DNA of 64,000 nt from Roseiarcus sp963782255 (GCA_963782255.1 CAWAIS010000001.1:5518001-5582000), one strand, 5' to 3'. Shown: positions 32,690 to 41,703, counted from the stretch's first letter. The notes: a model not told the origin generated them from the letters alone. Made by a program: numbers and translations.

Positions 32690-34030
32690 TTGCAAACCCA
32701 GTTCCCAGCCGAAGCGCTGGCCGACCCGCATACAAGCGAACTCGAGAAGATCCTGCGGTCCTGCGTGCATTGTGGCTTCTGCACCGCGACTTGCCCGACC
32801 TACGTCACGCTCGGCGACGAGCGCGACAGCCCGCGCGGGCGGATCTATCTGATCAAGGATCTGCTCGAAACCGGACGGAAAATCACAGCGGATGATGTCT
32901 GGCCGATCGACCATTGCCTGTCGTGTCTCTCCTGCATGACGACCTGCCCGTCCGGCGTCGACTACCGGCGCCTCGTCGACGCGACGCGCGTCCGCATCGA
33001 GAGGACCTATCGACGGCCGTTCTTCGACTGGGCCATGCGCGCCGTGCTGGTGCGCCTGCTGCCGTCGCCGTCCGCGTTCCGGCAGGCGCTGCAGCTCGCC
33101 TCGCTCGGGCGCAGGTTCCGCCCCATTGTCAGGAGACTGCCGGGCCTGGGCCGTCGGCTCGACGCGATGCTCGCGCTCGCGCCGAAAACGGTTCCGGCCG
33201 GTTCGATCGGGCAGGCGCCCGGCGTCTTTGCGCCGGCGGCGCCGATCGGCGAGCGCCGCCGCATGGCGCTCCTGACCGGATGCGCGCAGAGCGTGCTCGC
33301 GCCTCAGATCAACGCCGCGACGATCCGGCTCCTAAACCGCGCCGGCGTCGAAGTCGTCATCCCGCAAGGCGAAGGGTGCTGCGGCTCGCTCGCCCACCAC
33401 ATGGGCGCCGAGAAGCGGGCGCTCGCGCAGGCGCGCGCCGACATCGACGCCTGGACGGGCGAGATCGAAGGGGAGGGGTTGGAGGCGATCGTCGTCACCG
33501 CGTCGGGCTGCGGCTCGACGATCAAGGATTACGGCTACATGTTGCGCGACGACGAGGCCTACGCAAAAAAGGCAGAGCGGGTCGCCGCGCTCGCCAAGGA
33601 CGTCAGCGAAGTCGTCGGTGGCCTGACGCTCGACTTCGCGCCGCCGCGGCGGCTCGCCGTCGCCTATCACGCAGCCTGCTCGCTGCAGCACGGGCAGAGG
33701 ATCGTCGATGCGCCGAAGACGCTTCTGCGTCGCGCGGGCTTCGACGTTCGGCCGATCCCGGAGGCGCATCTGTGCTGTGGCTCCGCGGGAACATACAACA
33801 TTCTCCAGCCAGACATTGCCAACGCGCTGCGCGACCGCAAGGTCGCCAACATTGCGCGCGTGAAGCCCGACGTCGTCGCTGCGGGCAACATCGGCTGCAT
33901 CGCGCAGATCGGGTCGGCGACCGCGATCCCCGTGGTGCACACGGTCGAGCTCCTCGACTGGGCGAGCGGCGGCCCGGCGCCGGCGGAACTCGGGCGAGCG
34001 GCGAGCGGTTCGGAGGCGAACCCGCGCTGA
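32690..34030 (+). CDS. glcF: Glycolate oxidase iron-sulfur subunit GlcF
   Basis: 446 residues from TTG 32690; the sequence MQTQFPAEALADP is the usual GlcF start, which supports this codon. Two 4Fe-4S sites: CVHCGFCTATCPTYVTLGDE and CLSCLSCMTTCPSGVDYRRL. Two CCG domains: GEGCCGSLAHHMGAEK and HLCCGSAGTYNILQ, as in LutA. It takes electrons from GlcD/E to the membrane pool. Downstream genes are spaced closely on the same strand and may share the transcript. Confidence 0.96.
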   Translation: MQTQFPAEALADPHTSELEKILRSCVHCGFCTATCPTYVTLGDERDSPRGRIYLIKDLLETGRKITADDVWPIDHCLSCLSCMTTCPSGVDYRRLVDATRVRIERTYRRPFFDWAMRAVLVRLLPSPSAFRQALQLASLGRRFRPIVRRLPGLGRRLDAMLALAPKTVPAGSIGQAPGVFAPAAPIGERRRMALLTGCAQSVLAPQINAATIRLLNRAGVEVVIPQGEGCCGSLAHHMGAEKRALAQARADIDAWTGEIEGEGLEAIVVTASGCGSTIKDYGYMLRDDEAYAKKAERVAALAKDVSEVVGGLTLDFAPPRRLAVAYHAACSLQHGQRIVDAPKTLLRRAGFDVRPIPEAHLCCGSAGTYNILQPDIANALRDRKVANIARVKPDVVAAGNIGCIAQIGSATAIPVVHTVELLDWASGGPAPAELGRAASGSEANPR

Positions 34031-34058
34031 ACGAGGGGCCTCGCGGGAGAAGCATCTC

Positions 34059-34628
34059 ATGGCCAAACACCGCGTCTGTCCCTGGTGGGCCGGCTACCTC
34101 CTGGCGAGCCCGCTGCGCAAGCTCATGCAAAATCCTGTACGCACGCTCGAACCTTTCGTGCGCCCTGGCATGACTGTGCTGGAGCCCGGCCCTGGAATGG
34201 GTTTCTTCACGCTCCCGCTCGCTCAACTCGTCGGTCCTTCCGGCCGTGTCATCGCCGTGGACGTCCAACCGGAAATGATCGCAGGGCTGCGGCGGCGAGC
34301 CGAGCGGGCGGGACTGATCGACCGTATCGAGACGAGGCTTGCGCCGGCGCCGACGATGGCTCTCGAGGCGTACGAGGAGGCCGTCGACTTCGTGCTCGCC
34401 TTCGCGGTCGTGCATGAGATGCCTTCCGCCGCCACGTTCTTCGCCGAGGCGGGGCGAGTCATGAAGCCGGACGCGAGCCTCCTGCTGGCCGAGCCCGCCG
34501 GACATTTGGAAAAGGGGGAATTCGAGAACGAGCTCATGATCGCCGCTCGCGCGGGCCTTACGGTTTGCAACCGACCGAGCATTTCCCGCAGTCAGGCGGC
34601 GGTGCTCAAGAAGTCCGAATCCACTTGA
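34059..34628 (+). CDS. SAM-dependent methyltransferase, class I
   Basis: 189 residues. The SAM motif is MTVLEPGPGMGFFTLPLAQL, followed by GRVIAVDVQPEMIAGLRRRA (motif II, acidic end) and DFVLAFAVVHEMPSAATFFA (motif III-like). The start MAKHRVCPWWAGYLLASPLR is shared by a group of methyltransferase-11 proteins, often seen in bacteria with anaerobic or one-carbon metabolism. The substrate is unknown. ATG 34059 has GGGAGAAG. It follows glcF by 28 bases. Confidence 0.88.
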   Translation: MAKHRVCPWWAGYLLASPLRKLMQNPVRTLEPFVRPGMTVLEPGPGMGFFTLPLAQLVGPSGRVIAVDVQPEMIAGLRRRAERAGLIDRIETRLAPAPTMALEAYEEAVDFVLAFAVVHEMPSAATFFAEAGRVMKPDASLLLAEPAGHLEKGEFENELMIAARAGLTVCNRPSISRSQAAVLKKSEST

Positions 34629-34673
34629 CGACCTTGCAGGTCTGCCGTTTGATCGACGGCAGGGAGCGATTTC

Positions 34674-35354
34674 ATGCCGTTCGACGGGTTCGGGCCGGAG
34701 GCATTGCGGTTCTTCCAGGCGCTGGCTTTTTACCAGACGAAAGAATGGTTCGAAGAAAACCGCGAAGTCTACGAGAACGGGGTCAAGGCGCCGCTCGGCG
34801 ATCTCGTCGAGGACGCCGCCAAGCGTTTGGCGCTGGCGAACATACCGATGAAGGGGGACCGCAGGTCATCCATGTTCCGCATCAACCGCGACGTGCGCTT
34901 TTCCAAGAACAAGGACCCCTACAAGACCAACGCGGGCGCCGCGCTGACGAGGACAGGCCTCAAGAGCGACTCCGGGGTGCTCTACTTTCATCTTTGTCCC
35001 GAGGAATGCTTTTTCGCGGCCGGCTTCCATATGCCCGATCCGCACGAGCTCGCGAAGCTCCGGGCCGCGGCGGTGCGCGCGCCCAAAGCGTACAAGCAGA
35101 TGACGGCCAAGCTCGCCAAGGCCGGCCTGAAACTTTCCGACGAGGACGCGCTGAAGCGCGCGCCGCACGGGCTGGAGGGCATCGACGATCGCGAGATCGC
35201 CTTCGCGGCGCGGCTCAAGAACTTCATCTGCACGCGTCCGGTGTCCGAGGCGCAGATTCGCAGGCCCGCGCTCGTCGAAGACTTCTGCGCGTTTGCCTCC
35301 GATTCGCTGCCGCTGCTAAACTGGGGCTGGGACGCTCTCGCGGCGTCGCATTAG
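34674..35354 (+). CDS. DUF2461 family protein
   Basis: 226 residues covering the whole DUF2461 domain. Blocks are LRFFQALAFYQTKEWFEENR, RSSMFRINRDVRFSKNKDPY then KTNAGAAL, and LCPEECFFAAGFHMPDPHEL. The K-D-P-Y-K-T-N motif is the mark of the family. The biochemical role is unknown. It is cytoplasmic, with no signal or membrane segment. ATG 34674 has CAGGGAG, and the PPOX-like gene starts 13 bases after its stop. Confidence 0.92.
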   Translation: MPFDGFGPEALRFFQALAFYQTKEWFEENREVYENGVKAPLGDLVEDAAKRLALANIPMKGDRRSSMFRINRDVRFSKNKDPYKTNAGAALTRTGLKSDSGVLYFHLCPEECFFAAGFHMPDPHELAKLRAAAVRAPKAYKQMTAKLAKAGLKLSDEDALKRAPHGLEGIDDREIAFAARLKNFICTRPVSEAQIRRPALVEDFCAFASDSLPLLNWGWDALAASH

Positions 35355-35367
35355 GCTCCAAGGGACC

Positions 35368-35925
35368 ATGGCGAAAGCATTCCCCTCGATCGACGCGGGC
35401 TGCCGCGACTTCATCGGCCGCCAGCGCATTTTCTTCACAGCTTCCGCGGCGCCCGACGCGCGCGTCAATGTGTCGCCGCGCGGAACAGACGCTTTTGCGA
35501 TTCTCGACGACCGCACCGTGGCCTATCTCGACCGGACGGGAAGCGGCAACGAGACGGCCGCGCATCTCAAGGCCGACGGCCGGCTGACGATCATGTTCTG
35601 CGCCTTCGAAGGTCCGCCCAACATTCTGCGCCTTTACGGGCAGGGCGAGGTCGTGCGGCGCGGCAGTCAGGCCTATCGCGAGATCCTCGCCAGCGCGTTC
35701 GGCGGCGCGGAGCCGGCCGGCGCGCGCCAGATCGTCCGGCTCCATGTCGATCGTGTGCAGACGTCGTGCGGCTACGGGACGCCGCTCTTCGAATACCGAG
35801 GCGAGCGCCCCTCGCTCGACAACTGGGCCCGCTCGAAGGGCGAGGACGGCCTCGAGGCCTATCGGCGCGAGAAGAACGCCGTCAGCATCGACGGCTTGCC
35901 GACGGGACTGCTGGACGGCGCTTAG
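35368..35925 (+). CDS. Pyridoxamine 5'-phosphate oxidase family protein
   Basis: 185 residues with a split-barrel flavin fold: FIGRQRIFFTASAAPDARVN then VSPRGTDAFAILDDRTVAYL, DRTGSGNETAAHLKADGRLT and NILRLYGQGEVV. The group with N-V-S-P-K/R-G and D-R-x-G-N/S-G comprises small FMN- or F420-type oxidoreductases distinct from PdxH. The substrate is unknown. ATG 35368 follows AAGGGA. It is the last gene of the dense plus-strand run from pncB. The DNA after it becomes clearly AT-richer. Confidence 0.9.
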   Translation: MAKAFPSIDAGCRDFIGRQRIFFTASAAPDARVNVSPRGTDAFAILDDRTVAYLDRTGSGNETAAHLKADGRLTIMFCAFEGPPNILRLYGQGEVVRRGSQAYREILASAFGGAEPAGARQIVRLHVDRVQTSCGYGTPLFEYRGERPSLDNWARSKGEDGLEAYRREKNAVSIDGLPTGLLDGA

Positions 35926-35993
35926 GACTGCATTCGTCCCGTACATTCACTTCGATATTGACAATGGCGTGAAAAGGCGTAGCATTACGGGCA

Positions 35994-36018
35994 GCGTTAC
36001 TGTATATTTGCGTAACGC
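35994..36018. promoter_or_regulatory. 25-bp inverted repeat upstream of the orphan gene
   Basis: Perfect 7-base arms GCGTTAC and GTAACGC flank the AT-rich 11-base spacer TGTATATTTGC. A TTGACA hexamer lies at 35958-35963. The site is 55-80 bases before the ATG at 36073. It has the form of a dimeric repressor operator overlapping a promoter, but no cognate regulator is evident nearby. Confidence 0.5.
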
Positions 36019-36072
36019 GCTATTAGACTGTTAAATTATGCTTTACATTTCAAGTATTAGAGGAGAATTGCC

Positions 36073-36450
36073 ATGCCAGCGAATAAATTTGTGTTGACTG
36101 GTTCGGGAGTCGTGGTGGATTACACGATTGGAGCCAATCCGTCCTTTCCTGCCTTGCTCTACAAGAACGGCGCTTTCCACAGAAGTTTCACTCCCGATCA
36201 AATACAATCTGACGACACGGGACTTGGAGAACTAGTCTCGGTTTCTCTGTTGCTAACCATCGACACGGGCGGAGAGCGCTTCGGTTTCTTTCTGCCGTTT
36301 ATTGACGTGCCCATGGGGGAGACAGCGCACTTCTACACCGTGGGAATTTATGAGACCTTCAGTGGTCCCGATTCCATTCCACATCGGCCTTCCACTTGGC
36401 GTTGCATTGAGATAAGCGGCACCGCGCAGAGTGTGATCGTGCCCCTTTGA
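36073..36450 (+). CDS. Unknown 125-residue protein
   Basis: ATG 36073 follows a strong AGAGGAGAA site. The sequence is beta-rich: NKFVLTGSGVVVDYTIGANP, GELVSVSLLLTIDTGGERFG then FFLPFIDVP, and RCIEISGTAQSVIVPL at the end. There is no signal peptide, membrane segment or known motif, and a single cysteine. I do not recognise a named family. GC content is clearly below that of its neighbours. It stands alone between an inverted repeat upstream and a strong hairpin downstream, like an independently acquired transcription unit. Confidence 0.72.
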   Translation: MPANKFVLTGSGVVVDYTIGANPSFPALLYKNGAFHRSFTPDQIQSDDTGLGELVSVSLLLTIDTGGERFGFFLPFIDVPMGETAHFYTVGIYETFSGPDSIPHRPSTWRCIEISGTAQSVIVPL

Positions 36451-36486
36451 AACCTGCAGCGTGAAACGTAAAGCGTCAGGTCGAGA

Positions 36487-36518
36487 CTCAAACGCGGTGC
36501 GACTGCGCCGCGTTTGAG
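36487..36518 (+). terminator. Strong hairpin after the orphan gene (possible terminator)
   Basis: CTCAAACGCGG and CCGCGTTTGAG form a perfect 11-bp stem with a 10-base loop, 37 bases after the stop at 36450. No run of T follows on either strand, so classic Rho-independent termination is uncertain; it may protect the mRNA end. Confidence 0.4.
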
Positions 36519-36602
36519 CGACAAGAACGACAATGGCTTGAACGGTCGCTCAATCATTGCGTCGCCCCTGCGACGGACGCGAAGCGATCCAAAGCTCGGA
36601 CC

Positions 36603-37001
36603 TTACCCCGTCGCCTCTTTCGCGACGGCGGCCAGGAATTCCCGCATCGCCCTCAAGGCGGTCTCATTGCCGGCGGCCGCGCCGTGCCGCGCCGCGAGCC
36701 ATTCCGGGTCGTTGTAGGAAAGCCGCGTCGTTCCCGCCTCGTCGCGCCATACCAGCGCCCTCAGCGGCAGGTCGATGCCCACGGTCTGGACCTTCTGCAT
36801 GAGCGGCGTGCCCGCGCGCGGATTGCCGAACATGACGACCTCGGTCGGCGGCAGGCTGAGCCCGACCGAATCCGCGGCCTTGGCGTGATCGACCCGGGCG
36901 AGAACGGCCGCGCCGCGCGCCGTCACCGCCGCGATGAGCCGCTCCATCGTCTCCCCCGGACTGTGCCGGCTCGTCAGGGTGATCAGTCCATCGACCGCCA
37001 T
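36603..37001 (-). CDS. DUF302 domain protein
   Basis: 132 residues from ATG 37001, which has GAAGGGG upstream. The frame upstream to 37172 was not used. It matches DUF302: GLITLTSRHSPGETMERLIA, the central block PPTEVVMFGNPRAGTPLMQK, and VGIDLPLRALVWRDEAGTTR. The F-G-N-P-x-x-G-T-P-x-M motif is diagnostic. The fold is known but the cellular role is not; some members are linked to metal or redox stress. Divergent from the Ada-like gene. Confidence 0.92.
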   Translation of the reverse strand: MAVDGLITLTSRHSPGETMERLIAAVTARGAAVLARVDHAKAADSVGLSLPPTEVVMFGNPRAGTPLMQKVQTVGIDLPLRALVWRDEAGTTRLSYNDPEWLAARHGAAAGNETALRAMREFLAAVAKEATG

Positions 37002-37170
37002 GCGTTTCGCCCCTTCGCGGCGCTGGCCAAATGAAGCGCGCCGAGCGTGGCGAAGTGAAGGCTGTCGCCCATGGAATCGCCTTGTCCGATGAACGCCGTC
37101 GTTTTCGGGTGGCGCGGCGGACTCAGAGGCGTATAGGCTCCGCGGAAAGCGAAAGCTCGGAAAAACCACC

Positions 37171-38034
37171 ATGCTCGACAGGCCCGCCGTCCCGATCCCT
37201 TGCGCCGACTACACGACCGTCAGGCGCGCGATCGAGTTCATCTCGACCCATTGGCGCGAGCAACCTTCGATCGACGAGGTCGCTTGGCAGGTCGGCCTCT
37301 CGCCGTCGCACTTCCAGCATGTCTTCAAGCGCTGGGCGGGCCTGACGCCCAAGGCCTTTCTGCAGGCGATCACGATTGAGCGCGCGCGCGAGCTCCTGCG
37401 CGATTCGGCGAGCGTGCTCGACGCGGCTTACGACGTCGGCCTTTCAGGTCCGAGCCGGCTGCATGACCTCTTCGTCACGCACGAGGCCTTGACGCCGGGC
37501 GACTACCGCCGCGACGATCTCGTCCTTTCCTATGGCTTCCACGCCTCCCCGTTCGGCGAGGCGATCGTCGTCGCCACGCCGCGCGGCGTCGCGGGGCTCG
37601 GCTTTGTCGACGACGGCGACCGCGAAACAGCGCTGGCCGACATGGCCCGACGCTGGCCGCGCGCCTGCCTGGCGGAGGACGAGCTTACGACCGCGCCCTT
37701 CGCCGCGCGCGTGTTCGACCCCTCGCTCTGGCGTCCGGAGACGCCGCTCAGGATCACCATGATCGGGACGGACTTCGAGGTCAGGGTGTGGGAGACGCTG
37801 CTCAACGTGCCGATGGGCCGCGCGACGACCTATTCCGACATTGCGCGCAAGATCGGCCGGCCGAAGGCCGCGCGCGCGGTCGGCGCCGCAATCGGGCGCA
37901 ATCCGATCTCCTTCGTCGTCCCCTGTCATCGCGTGCTCGGACGCTCGGGCGCGCTGACCGGCTACCACTGGGGCCTGGCGCGCAAGCAGGCGATCATCGG
38001 CTGGGAAGCCGGCCGCGTCGCGGCGGACCGATGA
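37171..38034 (+). CDS. AraC-type regulator fused to O6-methylguanine-DNA methyltransferase (Ada-like, lacks zinc domain)
   Basis: 287 residues. Residues ~15-115 form an AraC-type double helix-turn-helix: PSIDEVAWQVGLSPSHFQHV then FKRWAGLTPKAFLQ. Residues ~120-285 are the methyltransferase, with active site ISFVVPCHRVLGRSGALTGY (Cys acceptor in P-C-H-R-V) and the DNA-binding helix KAARAVGAAIGRNP. E. coli Ada has an additional N-terminal zinc domain that senses methylphosphotriesters; it is missing here. This protein can repair O6-methylguanine, but how its AraC part would be activated is unclear. Confidence 0.92.
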   Translation: MLDRPAVPIPCADYTTVRRAIEFISTHWREQPSIDEVAWQVGLSPSHFQHVFKRWAGLTPKAFLQAITIERARELLRDSASVLDAAYDVGLSGPSRLHDLFVTHEALTPGDYRRDDLVLSYGFHASPFGEAIVVATPRGVAGLGFVDDGDRETALADMARRWPRACLAEDELTTAPFAARVFDPSLWRPETPLRITMIGTDFEVRVWETLLNVPMGRATTYSDIARKIGRPKAARAVGAAIGRNPISFVVPCHRVLGRSGALTGYHWGLARKQAIIGWEAGRVAADR

Positions 38035-38046
38035 AGCGTCCAGCCC

Positions 38047-40392
38047 TCATTTCGCGCCGGGCCGCAACTGGCCGAACTGCGGATAGGGAATGCGGATGCT
38101 GGCTTCGCGGATGCGGCGCAGGATGTCGAAGTTCATCTCGCTCTTCGTCCGCTCCGCAATCTCGATGTCGTCGACGAAGCAGACGAGGTTGAATTTGAGC
38201 GCCCACTCCCCGAACTCGGCGAATTGGACCGAGGGCGCGGGAATCGAGAGCACAGTATCTTGCGTCTTGGCGACGGCGATGAGGATCTCGCGAACCTCCT
38301 CGACGTCGCTCTCGTAGGCGACGTTGATCGAGATGATGATGCGGCCGATCCGGTCGGTGTGAACCCAGTTCTTGACGACGCCGGTGACGAAGTTCGAATT
38401 CGGCACGATCAGCGTCGCCCGGTCGAAAGTCTCGATTTCGGTCGAGCGGGCGTTGATTCGCCGGACGAAGCCCTGATCCGCGCCCACCACCACCCAGTCG
38501 CCGACGCGGATGCCGCGCTCCCACAAGAGGATGAGGCCGGACACGAAATTGTTGGCGATCGTCTGCAGGCCGAAGCCGATGCCGACCGAGAGGCCGCCGG
38601 CGATGAGGGCAAGCTTCTGCACGTCGAGGCCGACCTGCCCTCCGGCCAGGAAAACCGCGACGATGACGCCGACGTATCCGAAGATCGTGCAGATCGAATT
38701 GCTGACGCCTGCGTCGAGCCGGGTCTGCGGCAGGTACCGGTTTCCGAGCCAGTTCTGCACCAGCCGGGTTGCGAACACGACGATGGCGAACACCGCCGCC
38801 GCTGCGATGAGCGACGACAGGGAGACGGTGACGCCGCCGACCGAGAAGCCGAAATAGGCCGAGCGCAGGGTGCCGATGAGATCCTGCGACTGGAGCCCCC
38901 ACGGCTTGAGCACCGCCGCGGCTGCGATCATGAGGATCACGAGCCGCGCCACGCCTTGCGTGATCACGACGACCTGCGCCAGCACGTTGCGGCGGAGGCC
39001 GACCAGCGTCAGCAGGCGCGCGCCGATCGGCGCCTCCGGCTTGAGCAACGCCTCGGCGCCGTCGCGCACGATGACGTCGATCAGATAGAGGACGCTTCCA
39101 AGGACGGCGAGGAAGACCGCTTGATTGACGAGAAAAGTCGCGAAGGCGACGTAACCCAAGGCGACCGCCGCGAAAACGACGGTCGTGGCAATCCAGCCGA
39201 GCGTGCGCAAGGAGGCGAGGTCTTCGGCCTGCTGGGCCGTCGGGTCGCGGACGAAGGGCGTCGCGAGCCGGCGCAGGGTGTGGGCCGCCGTCAGCGCGAT
39301 CAGGAGCGCGCCAAGCGCCCGCGCGGCGACGGCGATGTTGAGCGACGCCACGGCGTCGGCGGCCGGCTCGACAAGCCGCTCCGCCGCCCAGATCGCGGCG
39401 ATCGTCATGGCGCCGCGATAAATCAGCTTGGCGGAACGATCGCCGACCGGAATGAGTTGCCAAGCTTCCGCATGCGGGGACAGCATCCCGCGTCCGAGCG
39501 CATTGAAGATGATCATGAGGCGCGCCGCGTCGAATACGGCGCCGAGGCCGCCCTGCACTCTCGGCTCGGAGAGATCGAACGCCTCGACCGCGTAGGCAAT
39601 CGCCCAGAGCGCGAGCATGGGAAGGATGGCGAGGACCAGGATGGTCCACGCCGCGGCAAGGGCGCGTCTCAGCCGGTTCGGCGAAGCGGCGTCGGGATCG
39701 CGATAGACGACGCGTCGCGCGACCCAATGGACGGGCGCCGCTCCGAGCCCGATGAGGACGACGACGCTCGCCATCCCTAGCCATTCAAGCGGGGACACCC
39801 GTGCAGCGACGCGCGCGAACCAGCCGCCGAGGAGCGCCGCGATCACGGCGATATCGCCGGGGATCTCGCGCCATACGCTCATCCACAGTTGCGGATGGAA
39901 GACGCTCGACGTTCTCGCGAAGGTTTCGCGCGCGAACAATTCGCGCCGCCGCCCGGCGATCCGGCTCGCGTTGTCGTCGACTTCGAGCAGCATGGCGCGC
40001 GCGGCGCGCAGCTTCGCGTCGATCGCGTCGTGCTTCTTCTTCTCGCTTTCGAGTTCCGCGCTCGCGGCGTCGTTGGTCGGCTCCGCGTCCTTGTCCTTGG
40101 ATTTGGGCGTCAGCTCGGTGAGCCGCTTCACCGAGGCGGCCAGCCTCGGCGTCATGTCGGCGACGGCGCCCTGCAGGGCGACCCCGAGCGGATCGTTGTC
40201 GGCGCGCAGACGCTGCAGGTCGGCGTCCGTCAGGTTCTGGTCCTTGAGCGCGGTCCCGATCGCGGTCAGCGCGGCGCGCGTCGCGTCGAGATCGAAGGGC
40301 TTCGCCTCATCGGCCGCCGCGCCGCCGACGCTAAGGAGGGCGAGCGCGAAAGCGACCGAGCGCAAGATCTGCAAGACGGAACGAAACGACAT
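38047..40392 (-). CDS. Large mechanosensitive channel, MscS family with DUF3772-like N-terminus
   Basis: 781 residues from ATG 40392. Signal peptide (SVAFALALLSVGGAAADEAK). A periplasmic helical domain up to ~165 has charged stretches such as SAELESEKKKHDAIDAKLRA, consistent with coiled coil. About ten membrane segments follow. The MscS pore region is LALIAGGLSVGIGFGLQTIA then NNFVSGLILLWERGIRVGDW; the next block VGADQGFVRRINARSTEIET and PNSNFVTGVVKNWV form the cytoplasmic beta domain. It probably releases solutes on osmotic downshock. The gene is convergent with the Ada-like gene, 12 bases apart. Confidence 0.93.
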   Translation of the reverse strand: MSFRSVLQILRSVAFALALLSVGGAAADEAKPFDLDATRAALTAIGTALKDQNLTDADLQRLRADNDPLGVALQGAVADMTPRLAASVKRLTELTPKSKDKDAEPTNDAASAELESEKKKHDAIDAKLRAARAMLLEVDDNASRIAGRRRELFARETFARTSSVFHPQLWMSVWREIPGDIAVIAALLGGWFARVAARVSPLEWLGMASVVVLIGLGAAPVHWVARRVVYRDPDAASPNRLRRALAAAWTILVLAILPMLALWAIAYAVEAFDLSEPRVQGGLGAVFDAARLMIIFNALGRGMLSPHAEAWQLIPVGDRSAKLIYRGAMTIAAIWAAERLVEPAADAVASLNIAVAARALGALLIALTAAHTLRRLATPFVRDPTAQQAEDLASLRTLGWIATTVVFAAVALGYVAFATFLVNQAVFLAVLGSVLYLIDVIVRDGAEALLKPEAPIGARLLTLVGLRRNVLAQVVVITQGVARLVILMIAAAAVLKPWGLQSQDLIGTLRSAYFGFSVGGVTVSLSSLIAAAAVFAIVVFATRLVQNWLGNRYLPQTRLDAGVSNSICTIFGYVGVIVAVFLAGGQVGLDVQKLALIAGGLSVGIGFGLQTIANNFVSGLILLWERGIRVGDWVVVGADQGFVRRINARSTEIETFDRATLIVPNSNFVTGVVKNWVHTDRIGRIIISINVAYESDVEEVREILIAVAKTQDTVLSIPAPSVQFAEFGEWALKFNLVCFVDDIEIAERTKSEMNFDILRRIREASIRIPYPQFGQLRPGAK

Positions 40393-40560
40393 CTCAGGCA
40401 ATAGGCGGATACATGGATTCGAGCGAAGCCTTAAGTCCGCCGGCATCCGACCACGTGCGAGCCGCGAGGGCAACCCGGCTTGTCCGAACGGCCTTGTTCA
40501 CCTTCGAGGGGGAAAAGGGCTGCGCCGCGGAGCGGGCTTTGTTAAAGGGAAGCCGAAATT

Positions 40561-41703
40561 TTGAAGGTGAAGCCGGTGAACGCACACGATCCCGCCGCTC
40601 AGGCGCCCAGAACCGCGGGCGAGCGCGCGCTCGAGCATTTCCTGGCCGCGGGATTTCGGCGCGTCGAGCCGCCGATTCTGCAACCGGCCACGATCTTTCT
40701 CGACATGTCGGGCGAGGAGATTCGCGGCCGCCTGTTCCTGACCTCGGACGCCTCGGGCGAGGAGCTCTGCCTCAGGCCCGAATACACCATTCCCGTCTGC
40801 CGGGCCTATCTCGCCTCGCCCAAAGCCGGCGCAATCGCGGAATACGCCTATCTGGGCCCCGTCTTCCGCGCCCAGGCCGAGGGCGGCGAGCGCGCCCAGA
40901 CCGGCCTCGAGAGCTTCGGACGCAGGGACGCGGAAGCGGCGGACGCGGAAATCTTCGCCCTCGCGATGGAGGCGGCCGAGGAGGCGGGCGGGCCGCTCAA
41001 GGCGCGGCTCGGCGACGCGCATCTCTTCGACAGCCTTTTGAAGTCGCTCGCCCTTCCCGACGTCTGGCGCCGGCGCCTGCGCCGCGGCGTCGCGCATGGC
41101 AAGAGCCTGGCTGCGATTCTCGACGGGCGCGGCCAGAGCGCGCTCGCGCAACCCGGCGTCCTGGCGGCGATGGAGAGCGCGGATCACGCCGGCGCCAAGG
41201 CGCTGGTCGAGGACCTCCTCGCCATCGCCGGCATCGATGCGGTCGGGGGCAGGAGCGCGGGCGAGATCGCCGACCGCTTTCTCGAACAGGCCGCGTTGCG
41301 CTCGGGCGAGCCGATCGAAGCGGAGAAGCGGCAGGCGCTCGAAGCCTATCTCGCAATCTCGGGTGATCCCGATGAGGCGGCTGCGAAGCTGCGCCGCCTC
41401 GCCGGCGACGCCAAGCTTGAGCTTGGTCAGGCGCTCGACGCCTTCGAACGCCGCAACGGCTTCATCGCCGCGCGCGGCGTCAAGCTCGACGAGACCCGGT
41501 TCAGCGCCGCCTTCGTCCGCGACTTCGACTATTACACGGGCTTCGTGTTCGAGGCGCGCGATCCGGCGAGGGCCGGCGCGAGACCCGCGCTCGGCGGCGG
41601 CCGTTATGACGGACTCGCGCGTCGCCTCGGGGCGGCGGAGGACATTCCCGCCGTCGGCGCCGCAATCACGCTCGACCGGCTGCCGAACGGGAGCCTTCGG
41701 TGA
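40561..41703 (+). CDS. hisZ: ATP phosphoribosyltransferase regulatory subunit
   Basis: About 380 residues from TTG 40561; GTG 40567 and GTG 40576 are in-frame alternatives. It is a paralogue of histidyl-tRNA synthetase that lacks the anticodon domain: AGFRRVEPPILQPATIFLDM, LCLRPEYTIPVCRAYLASPK, YAYLGPVFRAQ and, near the end, GGGRYDGLARRLGAAEDIPA. HisZ pairs with HisG for the first step of histidine synthesis. Its stop overlaps the hisG start as TGATG. Confidence 0.92.
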   Translation: MKVKPVNAHDPAAQAPRTAGERALEHFLAAGFRRVEPPILQPATIFLDMSGEEIRGRLFLTSDASGEELCLRPEYTIPVCRAYLASPKAGAIAEYAYLGPVFRAQAEGGERAQTGLESFGRRDAEAADAEIFALAMEAAEEAGGPLKARLGDAHLFDSLLKSLALPDVWRRRLRRGVAHGKSLAAILDGRGQSALAQPGVLAAMESADHAGAKALVEDLLAIAGIDAVGGRSAGEIADRFLEQAALRSGEPIEAEKRQALEAYLAISGDPDEAAAKLRRLAGDAKLELGQALDAFERRNGFIAARGVKLDETRFSAAFVRDFDYYTGFVFEARDPARAGARPALGGGRYDGLARRLGAAEDIPAVGAAITLDRLPNGSLR

